Assembly: GCA_009922295.1 (NCBI GenBank)
Contig: RFWA01000013.1
Span: forward strand, 1 to 18,594
DNA length: 18,594 nt
Origin: Betaproteobacteria bacterium
GTDB lineage: Bacteria; Pseudomonadota; Gammaproteobacteria; Burkholderiales; Burkholderiaceae_C
Reading direction: 5' to 3'
The position numbers and the translations under genes were made by a program. Under the pieces are notes generated by a model that worked only from the letters and a program-made list of their open reading frames with translations, did not search any database and was not told where the DNA came from. Numbering within the stretch: position 1 is the first letter of the stretch; every line of letters begins with the position of its first letter. Below are positions 13,993-18,594 of the stretch, piece after piece.

Positions 13993-14838
13993 CTAGTTGC
14001 CGCCGGCTTTGTAGGCTGCGGCCATCTCCTGGGCGCGCCGGCGCTCGCTGCGCGCAATCAGCAGGCTGGCGATGACCACCCCGATGCCCACCACCAGCAC
14101 CGTGAGGGTTGCCACCGTGTTGACGCTGGGGCTCAATCCCAGACGGGCACGGCTGAAAATGGTGATGGGCATAGTGGTGGAGCCAGGGCCAGACAGAAAC
14201 GCCGACAAAACCACATCATCGAGCGACAAGGTGAAGGTCAGCAACCAGGCCGAGGCGATGGCTTGCGAGATCAGCGGCAGGGTTACCAAGAAGAACACCT
14301 GCCAGGGGCGGCAGCCCAAGTCTTGCGCGGCTTCTTCCAGGCTCCGGCTCATTTCCTGCAAGCGCGACTGCACCACCACCGTGGCATAGGCCATACCCAA
14401 CAAGGTGTGACCAAGCCAGATGGTCACCATGCCACGCTCCGGGAAACCCAGCGCTCTCTGCACCGACACCAGCATCAGCAGCAGCGACAAGCCGATGATG
14501 ACCTCGGGCATGACCAGCGGCGAATTGACCATGCCGGCAAACAGCGTACGGCCGGGAAAGCGTTTGAAGCGTGTGAGTGCCAGTGCCGCAAGTGTGCCGA
14601 GCACCACAGAGGCACAGGCGGTGAAAAAGGCAATTTTGAGCGACAAGGCAAAGCCGCTGATGATTTCGACGTCGTTCGCCAGCGCCTCATACCAGCGCAG
14701 CGACCAGCCACCCCAACTGGTCACCATCGGGCTGGCGTTGAAACTGAGGATCACCAGCGCTGCGATGGGCAGGTAAAGGAACAGGAACACGGCGCCCATC
14801 CATCCCAACGACGTGACGCGGCCGGCGTTGAACCTCAT
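13993..14838 (-). CDS. potI: Putrescine/spermidine ABC transporter permease (PotI-type)
   Basis: One of two inner-membrane permeases of a polyamine importer. The 281-residue product has six predicted hydrophobic segments starting with WMGAVFLFLYLPIAALVILSF, and the cytoplasmic EAA loop EEAAQDLGCRPWQVFF...LP that docks on the ATPase. ATGA overlap with potH (start 14838, potH stop 14835-14837) shows tight coupling. Length equals E. coli PotI (281). The short tail RSERRRAQEMAAAYKAGGN is cytoplasmic. Confidence 0.95.
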   Translation of the reverse strand: MRFNAGRVTSLGWMGAVFLFLYLPIAALVILSFNASPMVTSWGGWSLRWYEALANDVEIISGFALSLKIAFFTACASVVLGTLAALALTRFKRFPGRTLFAGMVNSPLVMPEVIIGLSLLLMLVSVQRALGFPERGMVTIWLGHTLLGMAYATVVVQSRLQEMSRSLEEAAQDLGCRPWQVFFLVTLPLISQAIASAWLLTFTLSLDDVVLSAFLSGPGSTTMPITIFSRARLGLSPSVNTVATLTVLVVGIGVVIASLLIARSERRRAQEMAAAYKAGGN

Positions 14839-15752
14839 GCCCGGGCTCCTGCAGAATTTTCAGCCTGGTATTTGTTGAACAGGGCAATCGGCACAATGAT
14901 CAGCAGCACCATCACCACCGCCACGCTGGCAGCCATGGGCCAGTCGTTGTTGCTGAAGAACTCATCCCACAGCACGCGACCGATCATCAGCGTCTGCGGC
15001 CCACCCAGAAGTTCAGGGATCACAAACTCGCCAACGCAGGGGATGAACACCAGCAGAGCCCCGGCGATGATGCCGCTCTTGGACAGCGGCACGGTGATGC
15101 GCCAGAACGCCTGCCAGGGCGTGGCGCCCAAATCCAGTGCGGCCTCCAGCAGCCGCAGGTCCATCTTGACCAGGTTGGCATAGAGCGGCAGGATCATGAA
15201 GGGCAGGTAGGTGTACACCATGCCCAGCACCAGCGAAAACGGCGTGTTCATCATCTTGACCGGCTCATCCACCATGCCAGCCATCAGGGCCAGGTTGTTG
15301 AACACGCCGTTGTCGGCCAGCAGCATCTTCCAGGCGTAAACCCGCAGCAGGAACGAGGTCCAGAACGGCAGCATCACCAGCATCAACAGGGCTGGCCGCT
15401 TGTCGGCCGGGCTGCGCGCCATGAAGTAGGCGAAGGGGTAGGCAATGATCAGGCACAACACCGTGGTGACGGCGGCGAACTTCAGGGAGCTCAGGTAGGC
15501 CGACAGATAAAGCTCATCCTCACCGATGAACAGGTAATTGGCAAGCTTGATCCTGAGCTGCAGCACCCCGTCCGACCAGACCAGCAGGTCTTTGAAAACC
15601 ACGTTCTCCATGTCGGACACGCTGATCTTCATTACCACCAAAAAAGGCAGCAGGAAAAACACCAGCAAAAAGACCAGGGGCACGCCGATGACGACCTTGC
15701 GACCCCAGGGGCCGGTGACGCGGTCGTGCAGGGAACTCAGGAGCTGGCGCAT
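14835..15752 (-). CDS. potH: Putrescine/spermidine ABC transporter permease (PotH-type)
   Basis: The partner inner-membrane permease. The 305-residue product has an N-terminal membrane span (VVIGVPLVFLLVFFLLPFLVV), a large periplasmic loop, five more spans, and the EAA loop EAALDLGATPWQAFWRITVPL. LPFWTSFLLRVYAW is a typical segment of PotB/PotH-type permeases. It starts 7 bases after the corrected end of potG and overlaps potI by 4 bases, matching the E. coli potFGHI order. Confidence 0.95.
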   Translation of the reverse strand: MRQLLSSLHDRVTGPWGRKVVIGVPLVFLLVFFLLPFLVVMKISVSDMENVVFKDLLVWSDGVLQLRIKLANYLFIGEDELYLSAYLSSLKFAAVTTVLCLIIAYPFAYFMARSPADKRPALLMLVMLPFWTSFLLRVYAWKMLLADNGVFNNLALMAGMVDEPVKMMNTPFSLVLGMVYTYLPFMILPLYANLVKMDLRLLEAALDLGATPWQAFWRITVPLSKSGIIAGALLVFIPCVGEFVIPELLGGPQTLMIGRVLWDEFFSNNDWPMAASVAVVMVLLIIVPIALFNKYQAENSAGARA

Positions 15753-15759
15753 GGTCGGC

Positions 15760-16882
15760 TCATTGGGTCAACACCACCACGTCGCTGCCACACCACCAGA
15801 CGTACACCGGACTGCCCCAGGTCAGCTGCGCCTGGTCATGGCGCGCCGAGTTGGTGTGCGTCACCTTGACAACGGTACCTCCGTCAAGCCGGACGTGGTA
15901 GGTGGTGAGGCTACCCGGTATTGAAACCGATCTGCTCGGGGGACTCCCGCTCGTCGTCGCGCGGCGGCGTCAGCTGCACCGTCATTTTTTCGGGGCGCAC
16001 CGCCACGTGCACCGTCATGCCGAGCGTGCCCGTGATGCCATGGCTTATGAAATGCTGGCACTCGGGCGAGCGCACCACCAAGTGGTCCGGTTCATCGACC
16101 TCGATCGTGCCGCGGAATGAATTGACGCTGCCGATGAAATCAGCCACAAAACGGCAATTGGGTGTTTCGTAAATCTCGGCCGGCTTACCCACCTGCAAAA
16201 TTTTCCCCTCGCTCATGACGCCGATGCGGGTCGCCATGGTCATGGCCTCTTCCTGGTCGTGCGTCACCATGACGCAGGTCACGCCCACCTGCTCGATGAT
16301 GCCGACCAGCTCGAGTTGGGTGCGCTCGCGCAGTTTTTTGTCAAGCGCCCCCAAAGGCTCGTCCAGCAAAAGCAGCCGCGGTCGTTTGGCCAGGCTGCGC
16401 GCCAGCGCCACCCGCTGCTGCTGGCCGCCGGAGAGCTGGTGCGGCTTGCGCTTGGCAAAGGCCTTGAGCTGCACCAGATCCAGCATGCGTGCGACCCGAT
16501 CCTCGACCTCTGCCTTGGGCAGGTGGTCGCGCCGCAGACCGAAGGCCACGTTGTCCCACACGCTCAGGTGGGGGAACAAGGCGTAGCTTTGGAACATCAT
16601 GTTGATCGGTCGCTCGTAGGGCGCCAGTCTCACGATGTCGCGTCCCTCCAGCACGATCTGGCCAGACGTAGGCATCTCAAACCCGGCCAGCATGCGCAGC
16701 AGCGTGGACTTGCCGCAGCCCGACGAGCCCAGCAGGGCAAATATCTCGCCCTTCTGGATGTTCAGGGAGACATCGTCGACGGCAAACACATCGTCATACT
16801 GTTTGATGATGCGTTTGATCTGCAAAAACGGGAGCGCGCCCTCCCCGGCTGGCTGCGCGTCAGGCGATGTGACCATGCTCAA
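15760..16882 (-). pseudogene. potG: Polyamine ABC transporter ATP-binding protein, frameshifted near its 3' end
   Basis: The ATPase of the importer. The open frame (323 residues) has Walker A GSSGCGKST (52-60), Q-loop Gln98, the signature LSGGQQQR (150-157), Walker B LLLLDEP (170-176), switch His208, and part of the TOBE region (VAVRPEKM). It then stops at TAG 15911-15913. The next frame continues without a gap for 50 residues as SLTTYHVRLDGG, VKVTHTNSARH and VWWCGSDVVVLTQ, ending at TGA 15760-15762, 7 bases before potH; this is the missing C-terminal TOBE half. Removing one G from GGG (15914-15916) restores a 373-residue protein, the length of PotG (377 in E. coli). The nucleotide-binding domain is intact, so partial function is possible. 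AAGGA favours TTG 16882 (6 bases) over ATG 16876 (12). Sequencing error is a real alternative. Confidence 0.88.
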
Positions 16883-16915
16883 ACCAAATCCTTCACGACC
16901 GATGGCAACAAACCA

Positions 16916-18046
16916 TCACAGACCTGACTTGAAGCTGGTGTAGACCCGGGTCACCAAACGGCGGATGTCATTGGTCAGGGCCTTGGGCGGCTTCATGGTG
17001 GCCATTTCTGCCGGGCTCACGAACACCGTGGGGTTGTTGGCGACCTCGGGCTTGATGAATTTGCGCGACTCCTTGTTCGGGTTGGCATAAAACACCTTGT
17101 TGGTGAGCGAGGCGTGTACCTCGGGCCGCATGATGTAGTTGATGAAGGCATGGGCGTTTTGCACATTGGGCGCGTCGGCAGGGATAGCCATCATGTCAAA
17201 CAACAGGAGTCCGCCATTGTTGGGAATCAGGGCCTGAACGTCCTGCCCGGATTTGCCATCGATGGCACGCTGCCGGGCGATGTTGATGTCACCGCTCCAG
17301 CCTAACGAGACGCAAATTGAGCCACCAGCCAGGTCATTGATGTAGCCCGAGCTGCTGAAGAGGGTGATGTAAGGGCGCACCGCTTTGAGCATGGTGCCGG
17401 CCTCCTGGTAGTCGGCGGCGTTCTTGCTGAACGGGTCTTTGCCCAGGTAATGCAGGGCCGCGGGCAGGATTTCAGAGGCGCTGTCAAGCACTGACACGCC
17501 GCAACCCTTGAGCTTGCTCGCGTACTTGGGATTGAACACCAGTTCCCAGGCATTGGTCGGCAGCGGCTCATTGCCAAGGGCCGCCTTCACCTTGGCGGTG
17601 TTGATGCCGACCGTGGTGTAGCCCCAGAGCCAATTAACCAAGTATTGGTTGCCGGGGTCGAGGCTTGCGATTTGGGCCTGAATATCGGGATCAAGGTTTT
17701 TCAGGTTGGGCAGCAGCGATTTGTCCAACTTGCGCAATAGGCCGCCGTCCATCTGCAGCCGGGCCCAGTTCGACGACGGCACCACAATGTCGTAGCCGGT
17801 CTTGCCGGCCACCAGCTTGGCGTGCAGGATCTCGTTGTTGTCAAAGGTGTCATACCGGACCTTGATGCCGGTTTCCTTCTCGAAATTCTGGATGGTGTCA
17901 GCCGCGATGTAGTCCGACCAGTTGTAAATGTTGAGCACTTTGGAGTCTTGTGCCAGAGCCGAAGAGCCCGAACAGCCCAGCCAGGCCGCCATGGCCAGAC
18001 CGGCCCAGTACTTGCCACCCCAACTGTGTTTTTTGACAGTAGCCAA
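16916..18046 (-). CDS. potF: Periplasmic putrescine-binding protein
   Basis: The substrate-binding component that delivers putrescine to PotGHI. The 376-residue product has a signal peptide (basic start, hydrophobic WAGLAMAAWLG, cleavage after SALA at 32). The mature part is close to E. coli PotF: LNIYNWSDYIA with the ligand residues WSDY (43-46), YDTFDNNE, GCGVSVLDSASE, SSGYINDLAGG, GWSGD (the Trp and Asp that grip the diamine), LFDMMAIPAD and VFYANPNKE. I start at TTG 18046: AGGAG lies 6 bases before it, and the nearby ATG 18051 is in a different frame and gives an unrelated product. A Cys at 25 is not in a proper lipobox. The aminotransferase upstream ends 79 bases before it, and a possible promoter lies between. 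Confidence 0.95.
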   Translation of the reverse strand: MATVKKHSWGGKYWAGLAMAAWLGCSGSSALAQDSKVLNIYNWSDYIAADTIQNFEKETGIKVRYDTFDNNEILHAKLVAGKTGYDIVVPSSNWARLQMDGGLLRKLDKSLLPNLKNLDPDIQAQIASLDPGNQYLVNWLWGYTTVGINTAKVKAALGNEPLPTNAWELVFNPKYASKLKGCGVSVLDSASEILPAALHYLGKDPFSKNAADYQEAGTMLKAVRPYITLFSSSGYINDLAGGSICVSLGWSGDINIARQRAIDGKSGQDVQALIPNNGGLLLFDMMAIPADAPNVQNAHAFINYIMRPEVHASLTNKVFYANPNKESRKFIKPEVANNPTVFVSPAEMATMKPPKALTNDIRRLVTRVYTSFKSGL

Positions 18047-18084
18047 TTCATTCTCCTGGAAAATACTTCACGACCAAAGTGAGA

Positions 18085-18112
18085 ATCTTAAACCCGCAGA
18101 TCAACCGGACAA
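18085..18112 (-). promoter_or_regulatory. Possible promoter of potF
   Basis: On the minus strand TTGTCC (18112-18107) and TAAGAT (18090-18085) are separated by 16 bp in the 79-base gap before potF, giving a leader of about 30 bases. Both hexamers match the sigma70 consensus only partly; the gene could equally be transcribed from further upstream. Confidence 0.3.
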
Positions 18113-18125
18113 CTATACGCAATCC

Positions 18126-18594
18126 CTATGCCAGCCAGCCCCGCTGCTTGACCTCCTGATAGGTCAGATCCAGGCATTTCACAATCAAGGCGACCATCTC
18201 GTCAATCTGCGCGCGCGTCATGATCAGTGGGGGGGCGATGATCATGCGATCACCCACCGCGCGCATGATTAGGCCGTTCTCAAAGCAATAACGTCGGCAA
18301 ATCATACCCACGCCTTGCGCCTCGGTGAAACGCTGCACTGGGGCCTTGCTTTTCACCAGAACCAACCCGGCCATGAAGCCGCATGTCTCGGCCAGACCAA
18401 CCAGCGGATGCTCTGAAATTTCGGCGTAACGCTGCGCCAGATAGGGCCCGATGTCATCGCGCACGCGCTGCGGTAATTGCTCGCGCTCCATGATGCCCAA
18501 GTTGGCCAGGCCCACTGCACAGGTCACCGGGTGTCCGCTGTAGGTATACCCGTGGGTGAACTCGCCACCCCGCTCAATCAGCACCTTGGCCACC
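18126..18594 (-). CDS. Class III aminotransferase, SpuC-like (putrescine-pyruvate type), N-terminal part outside window
   Basis: The last 156 or so codons of a PLP-dependent class III aminotransferase. The segment GGEFTHGYTYSGHPVTCAVGLANL is the conserved small-domain entry of omega-amino acid/polyamine aminotransferases, and RAVGDRMIIAPPLIMTRAQIDEM is the typical C-terminal end with the substrate-side MRAVG and IAPPL. The PLP lysine and cofactor motifs lie beyond the right edge. Directly upstream of potFGHI, it probably transaminates putrescine to 4-aminobutanal with pyruvate, as SpuC does in Pseudomonas; beta-alanine-pyruvate activity is the main alternative. The stop is TAG at 18126-18128. 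Confidence 0.88.
   Translation of the reverse strand, partial: VAKVLIERGGEFTHGYTYSGHPVTCAVGLANLGIMEREQLPQRVRDDIGPYLAQRYAEISEHPLVGLAETCGFMAGLVLVKSKAPVQRFTEAQGVGMICRRYCFENGLIMRAVGDRMIIAPPLIMTRAQIDEMVALIVKCLDLTYQEVKQRGWLA

Noticed and set aside
13900..15183. 427-codon plus-strand open frame opposite potI, potH and the start of the porin gene
   Set aside because: It is rich in His, Gln, Arg and Ala with no recognisable domain, and it lies antisense to clearly conserved permease genes; a GC-rich shadow frame.
17701..18051. 116-codon minus frame starting at ATG 18051 next to the potF ribosome binding site
   Set aside because: The product is Arg/Trp/Thr-rich and unlike any family, while the TTG frame gives a full PotF with a signal peptide.
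1..18594. CRISPR arrays, phage genes, transposases or defence systems
   Set aside because: No regularly spaced repeats and no related protein motifs were seen on either strand.

Overview
The window reads as a chromosomal segment of a betaproteobacterium, most likely a member of the Burkholderiales close to Comamonadaceae (Rhodoferax/Polaromonas-like). This rests on protein character, the high-GC coding bias, and the gene order thrS-infC-rpmI-rplT-pheS-pheT-ihfA followed by a MerR-type gene and tRNA-Pro. Every gene I can support lies on the minus strand, so transcription runs from high to low coordinates. No phage, insertion sequence, CRISPR array or other mobile system is visible.

Right part (about 18594 down to 9887) is a polyamine uptake and catabolism cluster. 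In transcription order it holds the 3' part of a class III (SpuC-like) aminotransferase; a potF-potG-potH-potI type putrescine ABC transporter; an outer-membrane porin-like protein; a decayed 3' remnant of an aldehyde dehydrogenase gene; a GabT-like 4-aminobutyrate aminotransferase; and a type III (GlnT-like) glutamine-synthetase-family ligase. Together they suggest import of putrescine, transamination and oxidation to GABA, and entry into the TCA cycle via succinate. The dehydrogenase step is only a relic here, and the potG reading frame is broken by one base.

Middle (9886 to 8230): aceA, isocitrate lyase, has its own AT-rich control region carrying two near-identical palindromes 30 bp apart and a strong terminator after the gene.

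Left part (8229 to 1) is the classic translation cluster: thrS (with a terminator-like hairpin in its leader), infC (apparently starting at ATC), rpmI and rplT (with a structured leader that may be the L20 control site), pheS and pheT (preceded by a double hairpin rather than a pheM-like leader peptide), and ihfA. A MerR-family regulator gene with a 32-nt deletion and a tRNA-Pro(GGG) gene, cut by the window edge, follow.

I found no clearly new biological system. The points most worth a second look are the three broken or relic genes (merR, potG, ALDH), the paired operators at aceA, and the RNA structures in front of thrS, rpmI and pheS.
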